This document shows positions 24,719-33,504 of a DNA stretch of 64,000 nt, in pieces. The notes under the pieces are model-generated. The model ran no database searches, was not told the DNA's origin, and saw only the letters and a program-made list of their open reading frames with translations. Source of the DNA: CAVPDE01 sp963707125 (GTDB taxonomy: Bacteria > Desulfobacterota > DSM-4660 > Desulfatiglandales > HGW-15); contig CAVPOU010000004.1 of NCBI GenBank assembly GCA_963707125.1, forward strand, positions 620,001-684,000, in the 5' to 3' direction. The position numbers were made by a program, and so were the translations under genes. How positions within the stretch are numbered: position 1 is the stretch's first letter; every line of letters starts with the position of its first letter.

Positions 24719-25438
24719 ATGAGTCACGTGGCCAAAGAAATGAGACGCCTTATGGGAAAGGCTTTGCATTCCCGGGACATGATTGAGGATGGCGACCATG
24801 TGATGGTCGCTGTTTCAGGAGGGAAGGATAGCCTCTCGCTTCTGTGGCTCTTGAGGGAGCGCCTAGATCGGGTTCCAATTCAATACAGAATCACTGCCGT
24901 TCACGTTGATCCCGGTTTCGGGGCCAACTCAGCCGACCGGATGGAGGAATTCTTCTCCAACCATGGTTTTCAAAGCCGGGTCGTGAGAGGTGACTTCGGC
25001 CCTCTGGCCCACGGCCCTGAGAACAGGGAGAATCCTTGCTTTCTCTGCTCCTGGATCAGGCGAAAGGTGCTCTTCGAAACGGCCAGAGAACTCGGGTGCA
25101 ACAAGATCGCTTTTGGACATCACAAAGATGACATGATTGAGACGTTCTTCTTAAACATCTTCTATGGAGCCTCTGTCAGCACCATGAAGCCGGTGCAGGA
25201 GTTCTTTGGGGGAAAGCTCTTCGCGATAAGACCCTTTTTCATGATAGACTCGGATCTGATCCGTCGGTACTTCCATTCTATGGGCTGGCAGGAGGTCCAT
25301 CTTGGATGCCCTACTGCCGGTTCCTCCAAGAGAGAGGAGATCAAGATGATTTTGAATCAGCTTTACCGGGGGAACAGAAAAGTCAAGGGCAACATCTTTC
25401 ATGCGTTACAAAACGTAAAACCGGAGTATCTCCTCTAG
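24719..25438 (+). CDS. TtcA-like tRNA thiolation ATP pyrophosphatase
   Basis: A PP-loop enzyme that activates a tRNA cytidine with ATP for sulfur insertion. The PP-loop is VAVSGGKDSLSLLWLL (about 30-45). A CFLCSWIRR motif (about 103-111) holds the CxxC that binds the Fe-S cluster in TtcA, followed by FGHHKDDMIETFFLN (about 129-143) and a second metal-ligand region. The family member for 2-thiocytidine has this pattern, but related proteins thiolate other positions, so the exact site is uncertain. It has 239 residues, slightly short. Confidence 0.82.
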   Translation: MSHVAKEMRRLMGKALHSRDMIEDGDHVMVAVSGGKDSLSLLWLLRERLDRVPIQYRITAVHVDPGFGANSADRMEEFFSNHGFQSRVVRGDFGPLAHGPENRENPCFLCSWIRRKVLFETARELGCNKIAFGHHKDDMIETFFLNIFYGASVSTMKPVQEFFGGKLFAIRPFFMIDSDLIRRYFHSMGWQEVHLGCPTAGSSKREEIKMILNQLYRGNRKVKGNIFHALQNVKPEYLL

Positions 25439-25457
25439 GACGTGTCGCAAGGTAGAA

Positions 25458-25850
25458 ATGGGGAGCGAGTTTATGGAAGAGGAATCGTTGCAGAAGACCA
25501 GTGCTGAGAGCGCACAAAATCATCATGATGAACCGGCGAGAGAGGAGGCTCCGGAGAAGCGCCCTTCCGACGGGAGAACAGGTGCGCAGAAAAGACTGGG
25601 ATGGGGCGCCTGGGCCCTGGTCATTCTTATTGTTTTTCTCCTTGTGTCAAGCATCGCGAATCTTGTCGTGAGCCAAAGGGCTTATGAGAGCTCCCGGGAA
25701 CAGGTCAAAGCGATCGAGCAACTGACCCAATCGATCAAGGAAATCCAGAGATCGATTGTTAATCTCTCCAAGATGATCGAGCAAGCGCCCCAGGAGGATG
25801 AAGAACCTGAGGAGGACCGTGGGTTGCCTACAGGAGACGGCAGCATCTAA
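25458..25850 (+). CDS. Small single-pass membrane protein with coiled coil, function unknown
   Basis: 130 residues: an acidic, low-complexity N-terminus (about 1-45), one hydrophobic segment (WALVILIVFLLVSSIANLVV, about 51-70), then a heptad-like region (EQVKAIEQLTQSIKEIQRS, about 80-108) and an acidic tail. I recognise no family. The N-in/C-out topology with a periplasmic coiled coil is an inference. It sits 19 bases after the TtcA-like gene and just before the ACT-domain gene, so the three may be co-transcribed. A second in-frame ATG at 25473 is an alternative start. Confidence 0.65.
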   Translation: MGSEFMEEESLQKTSAESAQNHHDEPAREEAPEKRPSDGRTGAQKRLGWGAWALVILIVFLLVSSIANLVVSQRAYESSREQVKAIEQLTQSIKEIQRSIVNLSKMIEQAPQEDEEPEEDRGLPTGDGSI

Positions 25851-25875
25851 ACAGGCTGATGAAAAGAGGATACCC

Positions 25876-26286
25876 GTGGATAAGCGTTTTGAACTCTTTC
25901 TTCTTCCGGGCCGCATGGCGATATGCCGTCTTGATCCGGAAGATGAGTCGCCCCCATGGGCTGGTCCCGGAGTGTTCTCGTCTGTAACACGAACCAAGGC
26001 TGAATTGACCGTCGTCTGCCAGGAGGAGAATGTCCCTGCTGGAATCACCTGCAACAAGAACTGGCGTGGTTTGCGGATTGGGGGTGTCCTGGATTTTTCA
26101 GAGACGGGAATCCTATCCTCATTGACGGCCCCTCTGGCCGGAGAGGGCATCCCCGTCTACGCTCTCTCCACCTACAGTACGGATTTCATTCTCATCAAGG
26201 AGGAAGATCTGTCACGGGCCGTTTTTGCGCTTTCTGGAGCAGGGCACAGGGTTTTCTCTGAAAATGGTCAGGAACGGCTTCCTTAA
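25876..26286 (+). CDS. ACT-domain (CASTOR-type) protein
   Basis: A protein of about 136 residues starting with GTG after a GAGGATACCC site. A longer ATG reading would overlap the previous gene. The sequence FELFLLPGRMAICRLDP, then TRTKAELTVVCQEENVP and VLDFSETGILSSLTAPLAGEGIPVYALSTYSTDFILIKEEDL is the tandem ACT layout of CASTOR/ACT_7 proteins, which bind amino acids. Its ligand is unknown. The neighbouring carB starts 111 bases later behind its own promoter, so a regulatory link to arginine or pyrimidine supply is only a guess. Confidence 0.8.
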   Translation: MDKRFELFLLPGRMAICRLDPEDESPPWAGPGVFSSVTRTKAELTVVCQEENVPAGITCNKNWRGLRIGGVLDFSETGILSSLTAPLAGEGIPVYALSTYSTDFILIKEEDLSRAVFALSGAGHRVFSENGQERLP

Positions 26287-26318
26287 GTCTGCCTTAAATA
26301 ATCCATCCCCGTATAAGC

Positions 26319-26347
26319 TTGACAGAAATCGACCGCTTCCCTATAGT
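26319..26347 (+). promoter_or_regulatory. Sigma70 promoter of carB
   Basis: TTGACA (26319-26324), a 17-nt spacer and TATAGT (26342-26347), about 50 bases before the carB start. Confidence 0.7.
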
Positions 26348-26397
26348 TCCATGCGAAATTGAGGCATTTGTATTGACCCTGCAGAAAGGAGCTCTTG

Positions 26398-29300
26398 ATG
26401 CCCAAGAGGAATGATATTCAGAAGGTCATGATTATTGGATCCGGCCCCATTGTCATCGGTCAGGGGTGCGAATTCGATTACTCAGGAACCCAGGCCTGCA
26501 AAGCACTTCGAAAACTGGGTTACAAGATTGTTCTGGTCAACTCGAACCCCGCCACAATCATGACAGACCCCGGCATGGCGGATGCGACCTATATCGAGCC
26601 TCTGAACGTAAGGGTCATGGAGGAGATCATTGCGAAGGAAAGACCGGATGCCCTGTTGCCGAATCTGGGAGGGCAATCAGGCCTGAATCTTTCTTCGGAA
26701 TTGCACCGCAAAGGCATTCTCAAGAAGTACGGTGTCAAGGTCATCGGAGTGGACGTAGATGCCATTCAGCGTGGGGAAGACCGCATCGCATTCAAGGAGA
26801 CGATGAACAAGCTCAACATCGACATGCCAAAGAGCAAGCCGGCCTTCAGCGTGGAAGAGGCTGAAAAGGTGGCCGCTGAACTGGGCTATCCCGTGGTGGT
26901 CCGGCCTGCCTACACCCTCGGTGGAACAGGGGGAGGTCATGTCTACAATGTGGAGGAGTTGCGAACGATCGCCGGCCGCGGGCTCTCGGCGAGCCTGGTC
27001 GGTCAAATTCTGATTGAGGAATCTGTCCTGGGATGGGAGGAACTGGAACTGGAAGTGGTGCGGGATGCCAAGAATCAGATGATCACGGTCTGCTTCATCG
27101 AAAACGTGGATGCCATGGGCGTGCACACAGGAGATTCGTTCTGCGTGGCACCCATGCTGACGATTGATCCGGAGCTTCAGAATCGTCTTCAAAAGTACTC
27201 CTATGACATTGTCGAGGCGATCCAGGTGATTGGGGGTACCAACATCCAGTTCGCTCATGATCCTCAGACAGGCAAGGTCGTGGTCATTGAGATTAATCCA
27301 AGGACCTCTCGATCCTCAGCTCTCGCGTCGAAAGCCACGGGTTTTCCTATTGCCCTGATCTCTTCCATGCTGGCAGGCGGCCTGACGCTGGATGAGATCC
27401 CCTACTGGAGGGAGGGAACGCTGGACAAATACACGCCCTGGGGCGACTACGTGGTCGTCAAGTTTGCACGATGGGCCTTTGAGAAATTCCCCGGCTCTGA
27501 GGATAAGCTCGGAACCCAGATGAGGGCGGTCGGCGAGGTGATGAGCATAGGCAAGACTTATAAAGAGGCGTTGCAAAAATCCATTCGGTCGCTGGAAACC
27601 GGCCGGTACGGCCTCGGTTTTGCCAAAGATTTTAACAAAAAGAGCCTGGGAGAATTGATGGATCTTCTCGCAGAACCTTCCAGCGAACGGCAGTTCATCA
27701 TGTACGAAGCCCTGCGCAAAGGAGCAAAGGTCGAGGACCTTTACAAGAAGACCCATATCAAGCCGTGGTTCATTGAGCAGATGAAAGAGCTGGTGGAGCT
27801 TGAAGAGAGGATCCTTTCTTTCAGGGGAAAGGGCCTTCCGGATGATTTGTTCCGCCTGGCCAAGAAAGACGGCTTCTCCGATCGTTATCTTTCAAAACTC
27901 CTCCATGTGCCGGAAAAGGATATTCGGGAGCGTCGGCTCTCACTGAAGGTGGTCCAAGCCTGGGACGCTGTGCCTGTCAGCGGCGTTGAGAATGCGGCCT
28001 ACTACTATTCAACCTACACTGGTCCGGACCGTGTGAAGAGCAGTTCGCGAAAGAAGATCATGGTTCTGGGAGGAGGTCCAAACCGCATCGGTCAGGGAAT
28101 TGAATTTGACTACTGCTGTGTTCACGCCGCCTTTACGTTGAGAGACGAAGGGTATGAATCCATCATGATCAACTGCAATCCCGAGACGGTTTCCACGGAT
28201 TTCGACACTTCGGACAAGCTCTACTTTGAACCGCTCACCGTTGAAGATGTGCTGAGTATTTATGAGAAGGAGAAGCCGGAGGGGGTCATTGTGCAATTCG
28301 GCGGGCAAACCCCCCTCAACCTGGCGGCAGAATTGGCCGGTGCCGGAGTGAAAATTCTTGGCACTTCTCCTGATGCGATCGACCTCGCCGAGGATCGGGA
28401 TCGGTTTCGTCACGTAATGCGTAAACTCGGCATCCCGCAGCCGGAATCCGGGATGGCGAGCAATCTGGACGAGGCCCTGGAGATTGCAGCACGCATCGGC
28501 TACCCCCTTATGGTCAGGCCCTCCTATGTGCTCGGAGGAAGGGCCATGGAGGTGGTCCATGATGAGGAGATGCTGAAGCGCTATGTGGCCGCTGCCGTGG
28601 ATGTAACGCCGGAGAGGCCGATTCTCATCGACAAGTTCCTTGAAAACGCCATTGAAGCCGAGGCCGATGCCATATCAGACGGCGAGGACGCTTTTGTTCC
28701 CGCGGTCATGGAGCACATCGAACTGGCGGGGATCCACTCTGGGGACTCGGCTTGTGTCATCCCCCCCATCAGCATTCCTCCCAAACATGTGGACACCATC
28801 TACGAATACACGAGGAGGATCGCTTTTGAGCTGGGCGTTGTCGGGCTTATGAACATGCAGTACGCGATCGCCAATGACGTGGTCTACGTGCTCGAAGCGA
28901 ATCCTCGGGCGTCGAGGACCGTGCCTCTGGTCTCCAAGGTGTGCCGCATCAGCATGGCCCGAATCGCCACCCAGCTCATGCTTGGGAAAAAACTGAAAGA
29001 CCTCAACATTCAAAAAAAGCCGATTCCCCATTTTGGTGTGAAGGAGGCGGTCTTCCCCTTCAACATGCTGTCTGAAGTGGACCCTGTTCTCGGCCCGGAG
29101 ATGCGCTCCACCGGAGAAGTGCTCGGCATGGCCGACTCCTTCGGCCTGGCCTTTTACAAGGCTGAGGAGGCGGCCCAGCAGGTCCTACCCACAGAGGGGA
29201 CGGTCTTGCTCACTGTGTCCGAGCGTGACCGGCCGGGTGTTCTGGAAGTGGCAAGGCAATTCGTTGAACTGGGATTCAAGATCAAGGCCACGGAAGGGAC

Positions 29301-29598
29301 GCGCAAGTTCTTAGCGGACTATGGGATTCAAGCCGAGATGATTCGCAAGATCTATGACGGCCGGCCCAACATTGTAGATGCCATCAAGAATGCCGAGATC
29401 CACCTGGTGATCAACACACCGAGCGGACGGTTGAGCAAGCACGACGATTCCTATATCCGCAAATCGGCGATCCGGTACAAGGTCCCATACATCACTACGC
29501 TCGCGGCAGCCCTTGCCGCAGCCAAGGGCGTTCGGGCGGTGCGAAAAGGGCATGGCATCGTCAAGTCCCTGCAGAGCTATCATGCGGAGATCAAGTAA
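26398..29598 (+). CDS. carB: Carbamoyl-phosphate synthase large subunit
   Basis: Builds carbamoyl phosphate for pyrimidines and arginine. At 1066 residues it has the full duplicated ATP-grasp layout: first half VMIIGSGPIVIGQGCEFDYSG (about 9-29), VVRPAYTLGGTGGG (about 168); second half VLGGGPNRIGQGIEFDYC (about 557-574), MVRPSYVLGGRAMEVV, EANPRASRTVPLVSKV (about 832-847). The C-terminal MGS-like allosteric domain (about 935-1060) includes TVLLTVSERDRPG. ATG 26398 is the likely start, with AAAGGAG 8 bases upstream. carA is not in the window. Confidence 0.97.
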   Translation: MPKRNDIQKVMIIGSGPIVIGQGCEFDYSGTQACKALRKLGYKIVLVNSNPATIMTDPGMADATYIEPLNVRVMEEIIAKERPDALLPNLGGQSGLNLSSELHRKGILKKYGVKVIGVDVDAIQRGEDRIAFKETMNKLNIDMPKSKPAFSVEEAEKVAAELGYPVVVRPAYTLGGTGGGHVYNVEELRTIAGRGLSASLVGQILIEESVLGWEELELEVVRDAKNQMITVCFIENVDAMGVHTGDSFCVAPMLTIDPELQNRLQKYSYDIVEAIQVIGGTNIQFAHDPQTGKVVVIEINPRTSRSSALASKATGFPIALISSMLAGGLTLDEIPYWREGTLDKYTPWGDYVVVKFARWAFEKFPGSEDKLGTQMRAVGEVMSIGKTYKEALQKSIRSLETGRYGLGFAKDFNKKSLGELMDLLAEPSSERQFIMYEALRKGAKVEDLYKKTHIKPWFIEQMKELVELEERILSFRGKGLPDDLFRLAKKDGFSDRYLSKLLHVPEKDIRERRLSLKVVQAWDAVPVSGVENAAYYYSTYTGPDRVKSSSRKKIMVLGGGPNRIGQGIEFDYCCVHAAFTLRDEGYESIMINCNPETVSTDFDTSDKLYFEPLTVEDVLSIYEKEKPEGVIVQFGGQTPLNLAAELAGAGVKILGTSPDAIDLAEDRDRFRHVMRKLGIPQPESGMASNLDEALEIAARIGYPLMVRPSYVLGGRAMEVVHDEEMLKRYVAAAVDVTPERPILIDKFLENAIEAEADAISDGEDAFVPAVMEHIELAGIHSGDSACVIPPISIPPKHVDTIYEYTRRIAFELGVVGLMNMQYAIANDVVYVLEANPRASRTVPLVSKVCRISMARIATQLMLGKKLKDLNIQKKPIPHFGVKEAVFPFNMLSEVDPVLGPEMRSTGEVLGMADSFGLAFYKAEEAAQQVLPTEGTVLLTVSERDRPGVLEVARQFVELGFKIKATEGTRKFLADYGIQAEMIRKIYDGRPNIVDAIKNAEIHLVINTPSGRLSKHDDSYIRKSAIRYKVPYITTLAAALAAAKGVRAVRKGHGIVKSLQSYHAEIK

Positions 29599-29708
29599 GC
29601 GGTAGGCAGTAAGGAGCGAACAGCGAAGAGAGAACAGGTCAACCGCATCCTCGTGCTTTACTCCAGGCTCGTTTTTTCGCTGTGGGCTGAAGAGTGCTCT
29701 ATCCCGGT

Positions 29709-31712
29709 TTAGGAACGGCCCAAAAGTTTCAGCGCTTTTTCAACCACCCGATCAACGGTGATGCCGAACTTCTCGTAAAGGACCTTGTAAGGCGCCGAGG
29801 CGCCGAAATGATCGAGGCCCACCACGTCTCCTTTCTCGCCGACATAACGCCACCAACCCTGAGTCCTCCCCGCTTCTATGGCAATGCGAGGTTTGATCTG
29901 CCGCGATAGGACATCGCGCTGATAAGAGTCCGGCTGCTTGTCAAACAACTCCCAGGACGGCATGCTCACAAGACGCGATGAAATGCCTTTTTGCGCAAGC
30001 TTTGCGGCCGCTTCTATCGCAATGTGAACTTCGGAGCCGGAGGCGACCAGGAGAAGATCCGGCTTTCCCTTTGGTGAGTCTGCAAGAATATAGGCCCCCC
30101 GCTGAAGCCCGTCAGCAGGCGCGAAAACAGACCTGTCAAGGACCGGAACTCCCTGCCGCGTGAGCACCAGGGCCACAGGCCCGCTCTTGTGGCTGAGGCC
30201 GAAGCGCCAGGCTTCGGCGGTTTCTGCGGCGTCGCAGGGTCGGATGACCGTCAGATTGGGGATGGCTCTTAGAGCCGCGAGCTGTTCAACAGGCTGATGG
30301 GTGGGGCCGTCCTCGCCCAGGCCGATGCTGTCGTGGGTGAACACATAAATGACTTTAAGATCCATGAGAGCAGCCAGGCGGATTGCAGGCCGCATGTAAT
30401 CGGAAAAGATGAGGAAGGTTCCTCCATAGGGGATCAGCCCGCCGTGAAGCGCCATGCCATTGAGAATGCCTCCCATTCCATGTTCCCGCACGCCGAAGCG
30501 GAGATTACGCTGACCGAAGTGCCCTGCCTGAAAATCGCCTTCGTCTTTGATCAAAGTCTGGTTCGAAGGAGCAAGATCCGCAGATCCGCCCAACAGATTT
30601 CTGATTCTCTTTGAAAGGGCATTGAGAACGCTGCCGGAAGCGGCTCTTGTGGCTGAACCCTTTGGATCGGCCGGAAATCCAGGAATGTCTTTTTCCCAAC
30701 CCTCGGGGAGATCTCCCTTCATCCATCGATCCATCTCCTTGGCCGGATCAGGAAAGGCCTTTCGGTATCCCTCGAGAAGAGAGATCCACCGGGCTTCTTC
30801 AGTCTTTCCCTGTTCCACGGCCGCCCTGAAAACTTTCAATGCTTCATCCGGAACATAGAACTCAGGCTCCAGAGGCCATCCGAGCTTCTGCTTGGTCAGC
30901 TTCAGCTCTTCTTTGCCCAGAGGCTCACCGTGGGCCGATGCTCTGTCCTGTTTGTTGGGGCTTCCGTATCCGATATGGGTGCGGACAGCGATGAGGGAAG
31001 GTTTTTGGGTTTCCTTTTGAGCTGAAACAATGGCTTTTTCTATTGCGTCGAGGTCATTCCCGTCTTCCACCTGCTGCACATGCCAGCCGTAAGCTTCGAA
31101 CCGGGCCGTACGCTTTTCCGTAAAGGCCAGGTCAGTGCTTCCCTCAATGGAGATGTGATTGTCATCATAAAGATAAATCAATTTTCCCAACCCGAGGTGG
31201 CCGGCGAGGGAAGCAGCCTCGTGGGAAATGCCTTCCATCAGATCTCCGTCGCTCACGACGGCATAAGTAAAATGGTTGATGATCTCGAAGCCGGGTCGAT
31301 TGAAGGTGGCGGCGAGGAATCGCTCCGCAATGGCCATGCCCACCCCGTTGGCAAAGCCCTGGCCCAGGGGTCCTGTGGTCGTTTCCGCTCCCGGAGTCAG
31401 TCCGTACTCGGGATGGCCGGGCGTTTTGCTTTCCCATTGCCGGAAATTGAGGAGTTCCGAAAGAGGGAGGTCATATCCCGTGAGATGGAGGAGACTGTAA
31501 AGAAGCATGGATCCATGACCGGCGGAAAGCACGAACCGGTCCCTGTTGAACCAGGCCGGATGATGGGGATTGTGCTTCAGGAATTCTGTCCAGAGCACAT
31601 ACGCCATGGGTGCGGCGCCCATCGGCATTCCGGGGTGCCCTGAGTTGGCTTTTTCAACACATTCAGCAGAAAGCACGCGGATCGTATTGATGCACAGATC
31701 ATCCAGTTTCAT
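29709..31712 (-). CDS. tkt: Transketolase
   Basis: Thiamine-diphosphate enzyme of the pentose phosphate pathway, 667 residues. Key parts: SGHPGMPMGAAPMAYVLW (about 24-41), the ThDP/Mg2+ motif SDGDLMEGISHEAASLAGHLGLGKLIYLYDDN (about 153-184), IGYGSPNKQ, VREHGMGGILNGMALHGG (about 408) with the catalytic Glu in REHGM, and THDSIGLGEDGPTHQPVEQL (about 460-479). The length and domain order are normal. It is a single gene on the minus strand, convergent with carB. Confidence 0.96.
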   Translation of the reverse strand: MKLDDLCINTIRVLSAECVEKANSGHPGMPMGAAPMAYVLWTEFLKHNPHHPAWFNRDRFVLSAGHGSMLLYSLLHLTGYDLPLSELLNFRQWESKTPGHPEYGLTPGAETTTGPLGQGFANGVGMAIAERFLAATFNRPGFEIINHFTYAVVSDGDLMEGISHEAASLAGHLGLGKLIYLYDDNHISIEGSTDLAFTEKRTARFEAYGWHVQQVEDGNDLDAIEKAIVSAQKETQKPSLIAVRTHIGYGSPNKQDRASAHGEPLGKEELKLTKQKLGWPLEPEFYVPDEALKVFRAAVEQGKTEEARWISLLEGYRKAFPDPAKEMDRWMKGDLPEGWEKDIPGFPADPKGSATRAASGSVLNALSKRIRNLLGGSADLAPSNQTLIKDEGDFQAGHFGQRNLRFGVREHGMGGILNGMALHGGLIPYGGTFLIFSDYMRPAIRLAALMDLKVIYVFTHDSIGLGEDGPTHQPVEQLAALRAIPNLTVIRPCDAAETAEAWRFGLSHKSGPVALVLTRQGVPVLDRSVFAPADGLQRGAYILADSPKGKPDLLLVASGSEVHIAIEAAAKLAQKGISSRLVSMPSWELFDKQPDSYQRDVLSRQIKPRIAIEAGRTQGWWRYVGEKGDVVGLDHFGASAPYKVLYEKFGITVDRVVEKALKLLGRS

Positions 31713-31861
31713 ATGAATTGCCTCCCTTTCTTTCGTTATGCCGACATCGAAGTTCTAATTCCATCATGAGGGAGAGTCAAGGTGATTTGATATTTCTCAC
31801 GAGTTGTCATTGGCAATATCAGTTCTTATAGTAATGCGAATACACTTAGCCCTCTGCCAGT

Positions 31862-31920
31862 CGGCCCCCTCACCCCGCCCTCTCCCCCAAGCTTGGGGGA
31901 GAGGGGAAGGGTGAGGGGGA
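31862..31920. repeat. C-rich palindromic repeat
   Basis: CCCCCTCACCCCGCCCTCT...AAGCTTGGGGGAGAGGGG-AAGGGTGAGGGGG forms a long near-perfect palindrome. A close relative is at 37490-37545. Confidence 0.7.
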
Positions 31921-31997
31921 CAGCAGATAGCATCCTTATGTCTCCAAGGCGGAGACTCGAACTGGACTATATTCTGAGCCAGAAAAGGAGATCGGTC

Positions 31998-32381
31998 ATG
32001 AATGTAAGCCTGCAAGTGGTAGGTCCCTTAAAGAAAATCAGTCTTCTGTTGGAGGCAGGAACTGGGCCTGACAAGATGGATTTGACCTTTGAGCCGATCC
32101 CCTTTGAGTTCATCTTCGGCGCCGGAAGCCAGGGGCTATCTCCCTTCGAGTTTCAGCTTGCCGATAAGAAAGAGGGGAACGGCCTCAGCATGCATATCAG
32201 GGTAGAGGAGCTATCAGACCTCTTTCAGCATCTGCTCATTCCTTCCTTAGCGATACCGGAAAGCGTAAGCGCAATTTATCTGAACGTGAAAATCGTGAAG
32301 GTGAGCGAAGCAGATCCAAAAGAAGTGATCAAAGCTATGGCAGAGGCAGCGGGGTGCCAGGATCACTGCTGCGGCCACTAG
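31998..32381 (+). CDS. Hypothetical protein with Cys/His tail, weakly SlyD/FKBP-like
   Basis: A 127-residue protein from ATG 31998 (MNVSLQVVGPLKK), chosen over an in-frame upstream ATG that lies in repeat DNA. The stretch PFEFIFGAGSQGLSPFEFQLADKKEG (about 34-59) recalls the FIFGxG...GL...ALxGxxxGD core of FKBP-type prolyl isomerases. The last residues, AAGCQDHCCGH, form a Cys/His-rich tail as in metal-binding SlyD. The resemblance is weak, and an unrelated family is possible. It stands alone between two repeat elements. Confidence 0.55.
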   Translation: MNVSLQVVGPLKKISLLLEAGTGPDKMDLTFEPIPFEFIFGAGSQGLSPFEFQLADKKEGNGLSMHIRVEELSDLFQHLLIPSLAIPESVSAIYLNVKIVKVSEADPKEVIKAMAEAAGCQDHCCGH

Positions 32382-32385
32382 GGAA

Positions 32386-32545
32386 GAAGGAGCAAAGGGA
32401 CAAAGGCACATAGGCACAAAGGAAGGAAAAGACAAGGGCATGAAGCAATAGAGGGATAAAGAGAATCAGCAGAATGGTTTTTCTGCTATGTGCCTTTGCA
32501 TCTCTGTCCCTTTGTCCCTCAAGCTGTCGGCTTCAGCCGACAGCA
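32386..32545. repeat. Inverted CAAAGGCAC-type arms with a perfect hairpin
   Basis: The left arm (32390-32425) repeats AAAGGCACA-like units. The right arm (32490-32520) is its inverted form. Directly after it is the perfect hairpin GCTGTCGGCT-TC-AGCCGACAGC (32523-32544). It abuts the stop codon of the DapA-like gene. Confidence 0.65.
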
Positions 32546-32547
32546 GT

Positions 32548-33504
32548 CTACTTCGTATAATCCCCGTAGTTTTTCATCTCTCCGAGGATGGACCTCACCT
32601 TTTCTCCCACCTCTACTCCTTGTACGGTGCAGGTCGGGCTTCCAATGATCCCTGCTTCTGCAAGCACCTGCTTGATGACCTGCACAGCCTGTGAACTGTA
32701 AAGATCCAGGAGCGACTGGAGATACCGGCCGGTTCTCCAGATTTGCTGCAACCGATCCGGATAATCCTCCCGGTTGTCGCTGAGGCCGAGAGAAGCCTCT
32801 GTAATTTTACTCCAACCCTTGGGCGAGAGGTTTGCACCGGCCGAAACCACCCCGCTGAGGCTTGGGTGGGTCAGAAAACGCAGCTCGTCCCCGTCATAAA
32901 TCTTGAAATCAGGCCTTGCTCTCGTCGCTTTCTCATATTTGCCGGCCCGATCCATGGAGCCCAGATAGAGAAGCCCCTGAATCTCATCGATTCCCAGGAT
33001 TTCCGTAAGGATGGCCGTGCGGATGTTGTTTCGCTTGAAAGGTCGGCCCAACTGATCGATCAGGCCGGGGTCATTGTGAAGGAGCCATGCTTCCCGGGTC
33101 AAGGTCGTCAAATTGCGGTAATGGGAAAAAAGCCCGCGGTTGCTGTGGTAGTAAAGTGGGGTATCCAGCCAGCAGACCTGACCTGAATATTTTCTTGTCT
33201 TCAGCCTCTTCGAGAGCAGGCCCAATGTCTCTCTGGTCTTTTGTTCCGTGTCCTGGGTGATCCATACCAGGACAGGCACCTGCCCGCGGACCACGACCAG
33301 GGTTTTTTCCATGAGATCTTCTCTTTGCCGGGCCGTGAGATTCCCGCCCTCTCCCATGTAAGGGCCTGCAATAAGAACAGCCTGTGCGTGAGGCAGAACC
33401 CTGTCCAGGTGCTTGCCCAGGCTGCGGCCGTCTATGTCGCCGTTCTGTTTAAGCGGGGTGACGAGGTCTACGATGAGACCCCTTGGTGAGCTTAGAGCTG
33501 CCAT
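32548..33504 (-). CDS. DapA-family aldolase homologue lacking the Schiff-base lysine
   Basis: A 318-residue TIM-barrel protein of the dihydrodipicolinate synthase / N-acetylneuraminate lyase family. It shows the N-terminal VDLVTPLKQNGDIDGRSLGKHLDRVL layout and a TPLYYHSNRGLFSHYRNL segment matching the TPYYNKPTQEGLYQHF region. At the position of the usual GIKEASG active-site lysine the sequence reads LGIDEIQGLLYLGS, so the lysine appears to be replaced by Asp. It may therefore have lost aldolase chemistry or use another mechanism. Its start overlaps the end of kdsD by 56 bases on the same strand, so the two are probably co-transcribed. The role is unknown. Confidence 0.7.
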   Translation of the reverse strand: MAALSSPRGLIVDLVTPLKQNGDIDGRSLGKHLDRVLPHAQAVLIAGPYMGEGGNLTARQREDLMEKTLVVVRGQVPVLVWITQDTEQKTRETLGLLSKRLKTRKYSGQVCWLDTPLYYHSNRGLFSHYRNLTTLTREAWLLHNDPGLIDQLGRPFKRNNIRTAILTEILGIDEIQGLLYLGSMDRAGKYEKATRARPDFKIYDGDELRFLTHPSLSGVVSAGANLSPKGWSKITEASLGLSDNREDYPDRLQQIWRTGRYLQSLLDLYSSQAVQVIKQVLAEAGIIGSPTCTVQGVEVGEKVRSILGEMKNYGDYTK

